Origin: Parasaccharibacter apium
Lineage (GTDB): Bacteria; Pseudomonadota; Alphaproteobacteria; Acetobacterales; Acetobacteraceae
Direction of reading: 5' to 3'
Assembly (NCBI RefSeq): GCF_002592045.1
Contig: NZ_MEJG01000004.1
Coordinates: 1-64,000, forward strand
DNA length: 64,000 nucleotides
The first letter of the stretch is position 1. The number at the start of each line of letters is the position of its first letter. This document shows, piece by piece, positions 27,428 to 36,679 of this stretch. Position numbers and translations under genes: made by a program. Below the pieces are notes generated by a model, which had not been told where the DNA came from, searched no databases, and saw only the letters and a program-made list of their open reading frames with translations.

Positions 27428-28348
27428 CTACTGCGCTCTGGCCCGTTCATAAAGAGCCAAGGCGGCATGCTGCACATTTTCCACCGTTAGGGCGGCCATA
27501 TCGCCCTCTCCCTCCGGGCCGGGGGCCAAAAGAACCTCCGCCCATCGGCCTGATGGTGCATATTGGGACGCATAACTTGGCCCAAACAACCCTAATGTTG
27601 GCACATTTAAAGCCGCAGCAAGATGCATCAACCCCGAATCACCCCCCACAAAGAGAGAGCAACGCGCAATAAGGGCCGCTACCTGAGCAAGGCTATACTG
27701 CCCGCCCCCAATATCCAACACATTAGGCAATAAGGCCCGTACTGGGGCGGCAAGGCGTGCTTCTCGCTCCCCCGGCCCATAAACCAAAAGGGGGCGAAAC
27801 CCCCTTGCCTGCATCTGCCGCGCGAATGTCGCAAAGGATTCAACGGGCCAGATTTTATGCTCTGTCCCCGCCGTAATGGCTAAAGCGAGCCATACACCCT
27901 CATCAGGCAAAAGCGTAGCAGCATAGGCCTGCTCCTGCGCTCCCAACCATAAGGTGGGGTAATGTGCATATTGTACGCCTAAAGCGCGCGCATGTTGAGC
28001 CAGCTTTAAGCCCTTTTGCCGCCCTCCACGAACCTTATAACGCGCCCTGCTCCATACCCCATAACTGACAAGAGAGGCCCGTAAATCCACCACCGCCTCC
28101 CACCGATAACGCACAACATCGCGCCATAGAGCAAGCCAATGCTGATTATAAGGGCGTTTCTCCATTACAATCAGCCGTTCGCAACGCGGCATATAACGAA
28201 AGAGGTCACACACAGCCGGGCCGCACACGATGGTAAAATATGCCTGCGGATAGCGTGCCATCATGGCCGAAAGGGCCGCTAAAGAGATAACAGCATCCCC
28301 CAACCGATGCGCCGTGATGAACAGGACGCGCTTCACTCTCGCATCCAA
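27428..28348 (-). CDS. Glycosyltransferase family 9 (heptosyltransferase-like)
   Basis: A GT9 protein that would transfer heptose or a related sugar to the LPS core using an ADP-sugar. The N-terminal RVLFITAHRLGDAVISLAAL and the C-terminal nucleotide-sugar motif GGDSGLMHLAAA (235-246) are typical. It overlaps the dnaQ end by 16 bases and is the last gene of the tlpA-aroE-coaE-dnaQ run. The acceptor is unknown; the waaA-lpxK cluster lies elsewhere in the window. Confidence 0.85.
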   Translation of the reverse strand: MDARVKRVLFITAHRLGDAVISLAALSAMMARYPQAYFTIVCGPAVCDLFRYMPRCERLIVMEKRPYNQHWLALWRDVVRYRWEAVVDLRASLVSYGVWSRARYKVRGGRQKGLKLAQHARALGVQYAHYPTLWLGAQEQAYAATLLPDEGVWLALAITAGTEHKIWPVESFATFARQMQARGFRPLLVYGPGEREARLAAPVRALLPNVLDIGGGQYSLAQVAALIARCSLFVGGDSGLMHLAAALNVPTLGLFGPSYASQYAPSGRWAEVLLAPGPEGEGDMAALTVENVQHAALALYERARAQ

Positions 28349-29028
28349 AGGGGGTTATCGACCGTCTCTAAAAACTGGGCATGACGGGCTAATGTAGCTT
28401 CATCTGGCGGGGCCATAGGGCGCGGGGTACGCCCTGTTACCGCCTTACGCTTTACCCGCCCCTCTGATGAGGTCCTTTGTGTTTGCTCATTACCCAGCCC
28501 CAAACCGCGTTGTCGTCCACCGATAAGCTCTACATACACATCGGCAAGCAAGCGACAATCAAGCAACGCATTATGCGTGCCACGCTCGGAGAGGTCGATA
28601 TTAAAACGACGGCAGAGCGCATCCAAATTCGCAGGCATACCGGGGAACTTCTTCCGCGCCATAATGACTGTATCAACCGCGCGGCTTTCATAATCCAATG
28701 GTGGACGCCCGGCCCGTTTTAGCTCCGCATTGATGAATTTGAAGTCAAACGGTGCATTATGGGCTATCATCTTCCCATCACCGATGAAGGCTAAAAACTC
28801 ATCAGCAATATCAGCAAAAAGGGGTTTGCCCTCCAAATCGGCCAACGTAAAACCATGCACTTTTGTGGCCTCAGCCGGGATGTCTCGCTCTGGATTAATG
28901 AGGACGTGGAAGTAATTTTCCGTCCGCAAATCATTCACCAATTCCAAAGCAGCAATCTCAATGACCCTATCGCCAGTATCAGGGTCTAGCCCTGTGGTCT
29001 CTGTATCAAAGAGGATAGAACGCGTCAT
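28333..29028 (-). CDS. dnaQ: DNA polymerase III epsilon subunit (3'-5' exonuclease)
   Basis: The proofreading subunit of the replicative polymerase. The DEDDh active site is complete: Asp8 and Glu10 (FDTETTG), Asp95 (HNAPFDFKFI), His152 and Asp157 (HNALLDCRLLA). The C-terminal part is a basic tail that would bind the alpha subunit. The 231-aa length is normal. It starts within the coaE stop (ATGA overlap). Confidence 0.95.
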   Translation of the reverse strand: MTRSILFDTETTGLDPDTGDRVIEIAALELVNDLRTENYFHVLINPERDIPAEATKVHGFTLADLEGKPLFADIADEFLAFIGDGKMIAHNAPFDFKFINAELKRAGRPPLDYESRAVDTVIMARKKFPGMPANLDALCRRFNIDLSERGTHNALLDCRLLADVYVELIGGRQRGLGLGNEQTQRTSSEGRVKRKAVTGRTPRPMAPPDEATLARHAQFLETVDNPLWMRE

Positions 29029-29660
29029 ATCTTCCCTTCCTGTGCAGAAGCCTCATCCCTCTCCTGCCGTAATTGCTGCAAAAAGCGATGAATCTGCCGC
29101 GCACTAAACGCACGAGACAGTCCCGTTTTTATCACGATATCGGCCCGCTGTCGTCTCTCTTGGTCTGTCATTTGGCGTGTTAGAAAGGCTTTGGCCTCCT
29201 CAACACTCATCTGCCCGCGATGTTGATGACGCTGCCGCAAACGCGCTATCCGCACAGCGAGCGGGGCCTCCACCACCATCACGGCTGTGCAATCACGCTC
29301 TGCTCTTGTTTCCCACAATAAAGGAATATCCAATACGCAAAACGGCACGCCCCGCGCCCGACACCGCGCCAAAAATGCGCGTCTTTCTTGCCTAACAAGG
29401 GGATGGATTATCTGCTCCAACCGGGGCAACACGGCTGCATCTTGCCCGATGAGCCGCCGCAGAGCCACACGGTCTAACTGCCCATTATGCACCACCGCAG
29501 GGAACGCCCGCTGCAAAGGCCCAATAGCCCGCCCATGAGGAACTTGTAGGCGACGCACGCAAGCATCAGCGTCAAAAACTGGGACCTTAGCACGGCGAAA
29601 TAAAGCCGCGATCGTACTTTTCCCCGCTGCCATTCCCCCTGTAAGGCCCAGAACATACAT
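29025..29660 (-). CDS. coaE: Dephospho-CoA kinase
   Basis: CoaE catalyses the last step of coenzyme A synthesis. The P-loop (G8-x-x-x-x-GK-S, GMAAGKST) and the FDAD motif are present, and the lid region VVEAPLAVRIARLRQR is recognisable. The 211-aa length is normal. It begins 2 bases after the aroE stop and overlaps dnaQ by 4 bases. The aroE-coaE-dnaQ order is widespread in alphaproteobacteria. Confidence 0.94.
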   Translation of the reverse strand: MYVLGLTGGMAAGKSTIAALFRRAKVPVFDADACVRRLQVPHGRAIGPLQRAFPAVVHNGQLDRVALRRLIGQDAAVLPRLEQIIHPLVRQERRAFLARCRARGVPFCVLDIPLLWETRAERDCTAVMVVEAPLAVRIARLRQRHQHRGQMSVEEAKAFLTRQMTDQERRQRADIVIKTGLSRAFSARQIHRFLQQLRQERDEASAQEGKI

Positions 29661-29662
29661 AA

Positions 29663-30496
29663 CTAAGTAAGGTCTGCCATCAAAAGGTCAAAGCTCTGCT
29701 TATCAACCTCTGGCCATAAACCAAACCACGCATGAAACCCAGCCCGCGCTTGATACAGCAACATCCCTAAGCCCTCTACAGTGCGTAAACCACGCTGTTG
29801 AGCAGCGCGCAATAAAGGAGTTTGGAGGGGGGTATAAACAATATCAGCAACACTCAACCCTAATTGAGCCTGTTGGAGGATGCTGGGCCAATCCGTCTCA
29901 TCATGGCCACCCATACCAAGTGATGTCGCATTGATGAGTATCTGCATATCCCCTAAACGGGCAGGCCAATCCGCCCATGGCAACACAGCCCCTGCCCCAA
30001 GAGCCGAGACTAAGGCTTCAGCCCGTGCGGTCGTCCGATTAGTGATGAAAACATCGCACCCGCAATCCTGCAGTGCTGCGGCGATCGCCCGTGCTGCCCC
30101 ACCTGCACCAAGAATCAACACAGACCCGCTGGGAGATACGGCATGCGCCCGCAAGTTATCGCAAAAGCCCGTGCCATCCGTACAATCACCAAGGATGCGC
30201 CCATCCTCAAAACGTAGCGTATTAGCCGCACCGGCCCTCTTTGCGGTCATTGTTAGCTCATCACATAAGCGAAAAGCCTCCTCCTTATGGGGGATTGTAA
30301 CATTCACGCCGCGAAATCCCGCTGCTGCCAAACCACGCAACGCGACCTCTAACTGCCCCGGCGCAACAGGCAGAGGGACATAAGCCCCATTGATCTGATG
30401 CACCTTACACCAATGATTATGCAACAGAGGCGAGCGTGAATGGGCAACAGGCCACCCAATAACGCCCGCTAAAACCGTTTTACCATTAATCATCAT
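29663..30496 (-). CDS. aroE: Shikimate dehydrogenase
   Basis: AroE reduces 3-dehydroshikimate with NADPH. The substrate motif WPVAHSRSPLLHN, catalytic lysine in NVTIPHKEEAF, Asp in GDCTDGTGF and the dinucleotide loop LILGAGGAARAI are all present. Reading further upstream is open to 30556, but the tandem ATGs at 30493-30496 follow AGAGAGAG and sit in the stop codon of the preceding gene (ATGATGA), so I start at 30496 (277 aa). Together with aroC in this window it serves aromatic amino-acid synthesis. Confidence 0.93.
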   Translation of the reverse strand: MMINGKTVLAGVIGWPVAHSRSPLLHNHWCKVHQINGAYVPLPVAPGQLEVALRGLAAAGFRGVNVTIPHKEEAFRLCDELTMTAKRAGAANTLRFEDGRILGDCTDGTGFCDNLRAHAVSPSGSVLILGAGGAARAIAAALQDCGCDVFITNRTTARAEALVSALGAGAVLPWADWPARLGDMQILINATSLGMGGHDETDWPSILQQAQLGLSVADIVYTPLQTPLLRAAQQRGLRTVEGLGMLLYQARAGFHAWFGLWPEVDKQSFDLLMADLT

Positions 30497-31278
30497 GCTC
30501 TCTCTTTGCGTTGCGCCCATAAAAGCGGCAAGAGACGTGCCAAACGCTCCGCCCATGCGCGTTGCCCAGCGTCATCGGAGATTAAATCTTGCCTTATTTC
30601 AATCTCCAAAGCAGGGAGCTGACGCCGCCCTGCATGATAAGGCACGCTATATTCATTATGGCTATTTAACACATAAGGCTGATTATCCCCCACACATAAC
30701 CCGCCTTCTGCCTCCAAAAGAGTACGCATAAGGCGCGCTGAATGTGGGTCATGATCATGCAAAAGGCCAATCTCCCACGGGCGCGGCTCTCCACCCTCCA
30801 TAGCGGGGGTAAAGCTATGGAGAGAGACAAACAAAAACTCCCCTTTATCCCGCTGAGCAAGATGACGCTCTATCTCATCATGATAAGTATGGAGTATCTC
30901 CTCCTCCCGTGCATACCGCTCTTGCTGGGAAAGATTCTGATTCCCCGCAATCGCCGTGCCATCACTCACCGGCGGGATAGACGTTGGATGCCCTGCGGCC
31001 CGGTTACAATCAATCACCAGGCGAGAATAGACCTGCTCAATCAACAAACATCCCAAGGCGTTTTGCAGATGTCGCCCAACCTCCTTAATGCCAATATCAT
31101 AAGCGATATGCCGCTCCCACGCCTGAGGGGGCACCCCCATATCCCCCAGAGATGAAGGCACAGCCTGCCCGGCATGGTCGCTAATCATCACAAAGGGACT
31201 TTCCTCCCTTGCAGGGAGGATATGATAAGGCAAAAGGTCTGCCGCACTTAATAACGGCATGGTTGGCGCACGCGTCAT
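30493..31278 (-). CDS. N-formylglutamate amidohydrolase family protein
   Basis: A 261-aa zinc-hydrolase-like protein of the N-formylglutamate amidohydrolase (HutG/FGase) family: SPFVMISDHAGQAVP, YDIGIKEVGRHL, SRLVIDCNRA, FVSLHSFTP and LEIEIRQDLI are characteristic. No histidine-degradation genes are near, so the substrate here may be another formyl- or acyl-amino acid. The ATG at 31278 has AGGA 6 bases upstream and overlaps the tlpA-like stop (ATGA). It is inserted at the head of an aroE-coaE-dnaQ operon. Confidence 0.82.
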   Translation of the reverse strand: MTRAPTMPLLSAADLLPYHILPAREESPFVMISDHAGQAVPSSLGDMGVPPQAWERHIAYDIGIKEVGRHLQNALGCLLIEQVYSRLVIDCNRAAGHPTSIPPVSDGTAIAGNQNLSQQERYAREEEILHTYHDEIERHLAQRDKGEFLFVSLHSFTPAMEGGEPRPWEIGLLHDHDPHSARLMRTLLEAEGGLCVGDNQPYVLNSHNEYSVPYHAGRRQLPALEIEIRQDLISDDAGQRAWAERLARLLPLLWAQRKERA

Positions 31279-31847
31279 TCTGTTTCCTGCAATAAAGTGT
31301 GGATTATAGATACAGCCTGCGGCTCCCCCCAATCCACCCCGCCATCGGAAATCGCTCGCACTTGCCCGCTTGCGTCAATCAGCAGCGTCATCGGCAAGCC
31401 CGGATCTTTCACCGTTTTGATGAAAGGTTGCACGTGCTCACGCTCTGCGACCCATACGGGTAAACCCACAGCATGCAGGCGGGGCAAAGCAGCGGCTACT
31501 TGCTCTGCTGCCCCACTATCTAACGCTACAGGCACAATGGGAAGATCGGGATGTGCCTTTAACAAAGCTGCAAGCTTAGGCAATTCCTCCCGGCAAGGCA
31601 GGCACCATGTCGCCCATAAATGCAGCATATAAGGCTTATTTTCATGCAATGGGAGGGTTGCCTTCTGCCCTGCTACGCCAGTGACGGGAAGCATCACCGG
31701 GGCAGAAAGGGCGGGCTCTGGCTCCAATTCTTGCAGATTCTGCAATCCATCAGCCTGCGCGTAATTGTGCCTTACCCCCACAGCCGCTACAGTAAGGAGA
31801 GCCAAACAAACGGCACCTACGCGAATCTTCTTTAAGTATCTCATCAT
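31275..31847 (-). CDS. TlpA-like periplasmic thiol:disulfide oxidoreductase
   Basis: A thioredoxin-fold protein anchored by one N-terminal hydrophobic helix. The active site is WATWCLPC (Cys82, Cys85) and the cis-Pro loop is GLPMTLLID. It likely keeps periplasmic or cytochrome thiols reduced. I use the ATG at 31847, with GAGGA 5 bases upstream inside the argH start region; reading extends open to 31979 but the longer form has no better site. Divergence from argH with about 10 bases between starts is notable and is a common pairing in alphaproteobacteria. Confidence 0.85.
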   Translation of the reverse strand: MMRYLKKIRVGAVCLALLTVAAVGVRHNYAQADGLQNLQELEPEPALSAPVMLPVTGVAGQKATLPLHENKPYMLHLWATWCLPCREELPKLAALLKAHPDLPIVPVALDSGAAEQVAAALPRLHAVGLPVWVAEREHVQPFIKTVKDPGLPMTLLIDASGQVRAISDGGVDWGEPQAVSIIHTLLQETE

Positions 31848-31857
31848 ATCGGTCCTC

Positions 31858-33312
31858 ATGACGCACCCTAATACCAGCAACGCCTCCCCTGCAAATAAAC
31901 CAGCCGCTCCCGAAGCTGCCAACCCCCAATGGGGTGGACGTTTTGCCAGTGGCCCCGCCGCGATTATGGAGGAAATCAACGCCTCTATTGGGTTTGATAA
32001 AACCCTCTGGCGGCAAGATATTCGCGGCTCTCTCGCTCATGCGGCTATGCTGCGCAAGGTTGGCCTACTTACAGCCCAAGAAGAAGCCGAGATTCAGAGC
32101 GGCTTAGCAGCCATCGGTAAGGAGATTGAGGAAGGGACATTCCCCTTCTCCCCCGCTTTGGAAGATATTCATATGAATATCGAATCCCGCCTCTCTGAGC
32201 GCATTGGTGAGGCTGGTAAACGTCTGCACACCGCCCGCTCTCGCAATGACCAAATCGCAACGGATTTCCGCCTTTGGGTGCGGGATTCCATTGATGGCAT
32301 CATAGAGCAAACCGAAGCCCTCATGCGGACCCTCGCCCGCCGCGCTTTGGAGTATCACGATACCCCCATGCCGGGCTTTACGCATCTTCAAGTTGCTCAG
32401 CCTGTGACCTTTGGGCATCATTTACTCGCCTATGTGGAGATGCTCTCCCGCGATGCCTCTCGCCTGCGTGATGCGCGCCGCCGGATGAATGAGTGCCCCC
32501 TTGGCTCTGCCGCGCTTGCGGGGACCTCTTTTCCCATCGACCGCGAGATGACGGCCCAATCCCTAGGGTTTGACCGCCCTACGGCTAACTCTCTCGATGC
32601 TGTATCTGACCGTGATTTCGCGTTGGAATATCTCTCCGCCCTCTCCCTAGAGGCGATGCATCTCTCTCGTCTCTCTGAAGAGATTGTACAATGGGCGTCT
32701 GCCGCGTTTAATTTTGTGCATCTCTCAGATGCCTTCACAACGGGCTCTTCCATCATGCCGCAAAAGCGTAATCCTGATGCGGCGGAGCTTGTCCGCGCCA
32801 AAGTCGGCCGCATTACGGGAGACCTCATCGGCTTACTAACCGTCATGAAGGGCCTGCCCCTTGCTTATGCGAAAGATACGCAAGAAGATAAAGAGCCTGT
32901 TTTTGACGCAACAACGGCCATCACCCTCTCCCTCGCTGCAATGGAGGGTATGATTCGGGACCTCAAAGCCAATAAGGCACGCATGAGGGAGCTAGCGGGG
33001 GCAGGTTTCTCCACCGCGACAGACCTTGCCGATTGGCTTGTACGCGCACTGCGCCTCCCCTTCCGCACGGCGCATCATGTTACAGGGCGGCTTGTGAGTT
33101 TGGCAGAGCAAAAAGGTTGTGACCTTGCCGACCTCTCCTTAGAGGAGATGCAGGCTGTAGAGCCCGGGATTAATGCCTCTCTCTATGAGGTTTTGACTGT
33201 TGAATCCTCCCTCGCGTCACGCACGAGCAAGGGCGGGACCGCACCGCAGAATGTACATGCTCAAGCCACTGCGTGGCTAGAACGCCTTAATCATCATAAA
33301 GAAAGTAAATAA
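31858..33312 (+). CDS. argH: Argininosuccinate lyase
   Basis: ArgH splits argininosuccinate into arginine and fumarate. The fumarase/lyase signature [12 protein letters not shown] is at 296-307, with HTARSRND at 124-131 and PGFTHLQ following. I start at the ATG at 31858 (484 aa); longer readings lack support and run under the divergent tlpA-like gene. The ribosome site is weak. A 52-aa lipoprotein starts 2 bases after the stop. Confidence 0.94.
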   Translation: MTHPNTSNASPANKPAAPEAANPQWGGRFASGPAAIMEEINASIGFDKTLWRQDIRGSLAHAAMLRKVGLLTAQEEAEIQSGLAAIGKEIEEGTFPFSPALEDIHMNIESRLSERIGEAGKRLHTARSRNDQIATDFRLWVRDSIDGIIEQTEALMRTLARRALEYHDTPMPGFTHLQVAQPVTFGHHLLAYVEMLSRDASRLRDARRRMNECPLGSAALAGTSFPIDREMTAQSLGFDRPTANSLDAVSDRDFALEYLSALSLEAMHLSRLSEEIVQWASAAFNFVHLSDAFTTGSSIMPQKRNPDAAELVRAKVGRITGDLIGLLTVMKGLPLAYAKDTQEDKEPVFDATTAITLSLAAMEGMIRDLKANKARMRELAGAGFSTATDLADWLVRALRLPFRTAHHVTGRLVSLAEQKGCDLADLSLEEMQAVEPGINASLYEVLTVESSLASRTSKGGTAPQNVHAQATAWLERLNHHKESK

Positions 33313-33313
33313 G

Positions 33314-33472
33314 ATGCTCTCCATCCGCACGACACTCATTAAGTTAAGCGTCCTTACCTTTGTGGGGGGAAGTTTACTCTTAGGGCTAAATGCATGTGGC
33401 AAACGTGGCCGTCCTCAGCCGCCCGGCCCCGCTAACAAAGTAACGTACCCGCAGCCTTATCCGCCAGAATAA
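33314..33472 (+). CDS. Small lipoprotein, LptM/YifL-like (52 aa)
   Basis: A short gene beginning 2 bases after argH. The product has a basic start (MLSIRTTLIK), a hydrophobic core, a lipobox LNAC (Cys28) and a CGKRGRPQPPGP tail rich in proline. This matches LptM-type lipoproteins, which help LptD assembly and usually sit between argH and lysA. Here lysA is not found afterwards. Translation is probably coupled to argH as the ribosome site is weak. Confidence 0.78.
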   Translation: MLSIRTTLIKLSVLTFVGGSLLLGLNACGKRGRPQPPGPANKVTYPQPYPPE

Positions 33473-33500
33473 CACTGGGACAATAAACATCATCTAACCC

Positions 33501-33535
33501 CATGGTGCTGAAACATTTAAGGAGACAGCACCATG
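33501..33535. repeat. 10-bp inverted repeat at the end of the MBL hydrolase gene
   Basis: CATGGTGCTG (33501-33510) and CAGCACCATG (33526-33535) are perfectly inverted around a 15-base loop. The repeat spans the stop of the minus-strand hydrolase gene and faces the argH/lipoprotein operon end. Lacking a T run it is not a typical terminator but may end or protect converging transcripts. Confidence 0.4.
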
Positions 33536-34305
33536 CCATCCCATGCTGGCCTTACATCCTCTGGCAATAAACGGCAAAGGGACTCATAATCCATATCCGG
33601 CCCCATATGGGTCAAGACTGTATGACGAGGGCGGAGTTGTTCACGCCACTCCAACACGCGCCCTACCCACCCATGAGAGGGATGAGCCTTCCGCTGAAAG
33701 CACCCTACCACCCACATGGATAGATTCTGCAAAACCGTAAGGGATTCAGGGGGGAAGCTCTCAACATCAGTGCAATAAGCAAAATCCCCTACCCTAAGGC
33801 CGAGGCTCCTCGTCCAACCATGCTTCTGCGGGAAGATATGGCCTGTTAAAGGGCCAAGACTAACGGGGCCATAATCTGGGACCTCTCGTACGTCAAAAGC
33901 CGGGCAATAGAAATTACCGCCCTCCCACGGGCGAAAAGCGTAAGAGAAACGCTGCCGCAATTCACTCAATACCACCTGGCTCGCTAACAGTTGGATGGGA
34001 CGGCCAATCACGCGATTCACCGCCCGTAATTCATCTAGCCCTGCGATATGATCACTATGTGCATGGGTGTAAAAGACTGCATCAATATGCGTCAGCCCAT
34101 TATGAAGCATCTGCTGGCGGAGGTCTGGCCCGCTATCGACTAACAGACGAAACCCCTCATGCTCTATCACAATAGAAGAGCGCAACCGATAATTCCGCTG
34201 ATTAGCAGGGTCACACACGCCCCATATCCCCGTAGCAGCTCCTTCAGCACCCCCAATCATCGGGACACCGGCCGAGCCACCACAACCGAGGATTGTCACC
34301 TTCAT
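33517..34305 (-). CDS. MBL-fold metal-dependent hydrolase (PhnP-like)
   Basis: A metallo-beta-lactamase-fold hydrolase with the zinc motif THAHSDH (80-86), an upstream KVTILGCGGSAGVP start and further ligand loops (CTDVESF, LTHMGPD). It belongs to the PhnP/phosphodiesterase-like group; the substrate is not clear. Its ATGA overlap with tatD places it at the end of the metG-tatD operon, a conserved alphaproteobacterial arrangement. The 262-aa length is normal. Confidence 0.85.
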   Translation of the reverse strand: MKVTILGCGGSAGVPMIGGAEGAATGIWGVCDPANQRNYRLRSSIVIEHEGFRLLVDSGPDLRQQMLHNGLTHIDAVFYTHAHSDHIAGLDELRAVNRVIGRPIQLLASQVVLSELRQRFSYAFRPWEGGNFYCPAFDVREVPDYGPVSLGPLTGHIFPQKHGWTRSLGLRVGDFAYCTDVESFPPESLTVLQNLSMWVVGCFQRKAHPSHGWVGRVLEWREQLRPRHTVLTHMGPDMDYESLCRLLPEDVRPAWDGMVLSP

Positions 34306-35087
34306 GCAGCACTCTTTGTAAAAAGACGCTGCGTATTAGCCCGCGTCACTGCCGCAAGCTGCTCCATCGTCATCCCACGCTCCTCAGCCAAACGCTGCGC
34401 CGTATGCACAACATAACCCGGCGTATTGGACTTGCCACGCTTAGGCACAGGGGCCAAGAAGGGGCTATCAGTCTCCACCAAAAGCCGATCTTCAGGGGCA
34501 TGACGCGCAACCTCGCGGATTTCCTCGCATTTTTTAAAGGTCAAAAGACCAGAGAAGCTAAGATACCCCCCCAACGCCAAAGCCGCCTCAGCAAGCTTCG
34601 CCCCAGAGGCAAAACAATGGATTAAGAAAGGGAACGCCCCTTTCTCATGCTCATCCTGCAAGATAGCAATCGTATCGTCATCAGCTTGACGCGTATGAAT
34701 CACCAACGGCAAACCCGTTACCCGCGCGGCCTCGATATGACGGCGAAAAGAGGCTTGTTGCGCAGGCTTCACCGCCTCTGTCCCGTGGAAATAATCCAAC
34801 CCAGATTCCCCAATCGCCACAACTTGCGGGGCCTCAAGGGCTGTGAGCATCTCATCAAGACTAGGGGGAGCCTCCTCATGGGCATGGTCGGGATGTGTCC
34901 CCAACGCACACCACACACGCAGCTCCGGGCTATCATGCGCGGTTAAAGCCAGTTGGCGCGCCCGCTCTGACCAGCGCGTGCCAATCGTAATCATCCCCGC
35001 TAACCCATGATGCCGCGCAAACTCCAAAGCGGCTGGCACGTCCTCTAGCCGGTCCAAATGGCAATGAGTATCAATCAGCCCCTTCAT
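34302..35087 (-). CDS. tatD: TatD-family metal-dependent DNase
   Basis: A TIM-barrel hydrolase of the TatD family with DTHCHLD (Asp6, His8, His10), GESGLDY and the ETDSPFLAP motif carrying metal and catalytic residues. Members are 3'-5' exonucleases on DNA/RNA implicated in quality control. It overlaps metG upstream and the MBL hydrolase downstream by 4 bases each. Confidence 0.92.
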   Translation of the reverse strand: MKGLIDTHCHLDRLEDVPAALEFARHHGLAGMITIGTRWSERARQLALTAHDSPELRVWCALGTHPDHAHEEAPPSLDEMLTALEAPQVVAIGESGLDYFHGTEAVKPAQQASFRRHIEAARVTGLPLVIHTRQADDDTIAILQDEHEKGAFPFLIHCFASGAKLAEAALALGGYLSFSGLLTFKKCEEIREVARHAPEDRLLVETDSPFLAPVPKRGKSNTPGYVVHTAQRLAEERGMTMEQLAAVTRANTQRLFTKSAA

Positions 35088-36625
35088 GCGCCTTTTTCAT
35101 CCTCCACAAAGCGCGGGAATAGCCCTTGCGGTTTTGGCAACACCCGCCCGCCGGGGAGGGGTGTTTCCAACGCTTTAAAACAACGCTCAGCTTCCTCAAC
35201 CCCTAGCTGGTCGAGCATCTTCGCCATCGTATCAGGCATATAAGGTTGGAGCAAAGTCGCCACTGTGCGGATAACATCGACCAACACGCGCAATACATCA
35301 GCCATGCGGGCGGGGTTTTCCTTCTTCAACACCCAAGGGGCTTGCCTATCAATATACGCATTCGCCTCACGGATGAGTTTCCAAATCTCCTCCAACGCAT
35401 CACTAATGGCCAAACGCCCGATATAATCACGCGTCATAGAGGGCAGAAGGCTGGCTTGTGCTAAAATATGCTCATCATCTTCCTGCAATGCGCCACGCTC
35501 TGGCAACACACCATCAAGATTACGCGCAATCTGGCTGAGTGTTCTTTGAGCAAGATTGCCGAGGTCATTGGCCAATTCGACATTCATCCGCGTAATGAGC
35601 GACCGGCGGCTAAAGTTAGAATCCCCTCCAAAGGGGACTTCCCGCATTAAAAAGAAGCGCAGCTGGTCTAGCCCGAACTCATCAGCAAGGGCTTTGGGGT
35701 CCAACACATTACCAAGCGATTTGCTCATTTTCTCGCCTTCAACGGTCCACCATCCATGAGCAAAAACACGTTTAGGCAAGGGCAAACCTGCGGCCATGAG
35801 GAAGGCAGGCCAATAAATGCAATGGAAGCGGATAATCTCCTTACCCACCACATGCACATCCGCTGGCCAATGCACATGCCGCGGGTCCTTCATATCAGGA
35901 TAGCCCACGGCGGTGAGGTAATTCGCCAAAGCATCGAACCACACATACATGACATGGTCCACATCGCCGGGCACCTCAATGCCCCATTTAAAGCTCGTCC
36001 GGCTGATGGAGAGGTCCCGCAGACCCTGCTTTACAAAGCTAATCACTTCTCGCTTTGGCCCATGAGGGCCGATAAAGTCGGGATTCTCCTCATATAACGC
36101 CAATAATTTGTCTTGGAAGTCAGACAGGCGGAAGAAGTAAGAGGGCTCCCGCACCCATTCTAGCGGAGCCCCAGAGGGAGCCGTCCGGCTGCCATCGGGA
36201 TGTTTGGTAATCTCATCCTCGCCCACGAACATCTCATCGCGTGTGGAGTACCACCCCTCATAAGCATCCAAATAGATATGGCCATTTTCCGCCACTTTTT
36301 CCCATAATGCTTGGGCGGCCTTTTTATGGCGCGGCTCTGTCGTGCGGATGAACTCATCAGTCTCCACCGCCATATCACGCTGCATCTGACGGAAGCTTTG
36401 GGAGATACGATCAGCAAACTCTTGCGGCGGAACAGACTGCGCTTTTGCGCTTTGCTCCACCTTTTGACCATGCTCATCCGTCCCGCTGACAAACAACACC
36501 TCTTGGCCATCTAACCGATGGAAACGTGCAATGACATCACACGCAATAGAGGTGTAAGCATGGCCAATATGTGGCGCGCCATTCACATAAAAAATGGGGG
36601 TTGTGATGGTAAAACGCCGCGTCAT
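35084..36625 (-). CDS. metG: Methionyl-tRNA synthetase
   Basis: MetG charges tRNA-Met, including the initiator. The class I signatures HIGH (19-22) and KMSKS (299-303) are present, with the anticodon-binding domain after. At 513 aa it lacks the C-terminal dimerisation domain of the E. coli enzyme, and no zinc-knuckle cysteines are visible in the connective region, as in many alphaproteobacterial forms. It starts after holB across about 50 bases and is coupled to tatD. A tRNA with a CAU anticodon lies at 48452. Confidence 0.95.
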   Translation of the reverse strand: MTRRFTITTPIFYVNGAPHIGHAYTSIACDVIARFHRLDGQEVLFVSGTDEHGQKVEQSAKAQSVPPQEFADRISQSFRQMQRDMAVETDEFIRTTEPRHKKAAQALWEKVAENGHIYLDAYEGWYSTRDEMFVGEDEITKHPDGSRTAPSGAPLEWVREPSYFFRLSDFQDKLLALYEENPDFIGPHGPKREVISFVKQGLRDLSISRTSFKWGIEVPGDVDHVMYVWFDALANYLTAVGYPDMKDPRHVHWPADVHVVGKEIIRFHCIYWPAFLMAAGLPLPKRVFAHGWWTVEGEKMSKSLGNVLDPKALADEFGLDQLRFFLMREVPFGGDSNFSRRSLITRMNVELANDLGNLAQRTLSQIARNLDGVLPERGALQEDDEHILAQASLLPSMTRDYIGRLAISDALEEIWKLIREANAYIDRQAPWVLKKENPARMADVLRVLVDVIRTVATLLQPYMPDTMAKMLDQLGVEEAERCFKALETPLPGGRVLPKPQGLFPRFVEDEKGA

Positions 36626-36679
36626 AAGCCGTCCTATCTCGCTTCAAGTCTTTATACTGCCACCTGTTATTGCCAGCCT

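Noticed and set aside
33501-33535. Canonical terminator between the argH operon and MBL hydrolase
   Set aside because: The stem overlaps coding sequence and has no T run, so it is listed only as a repeat.
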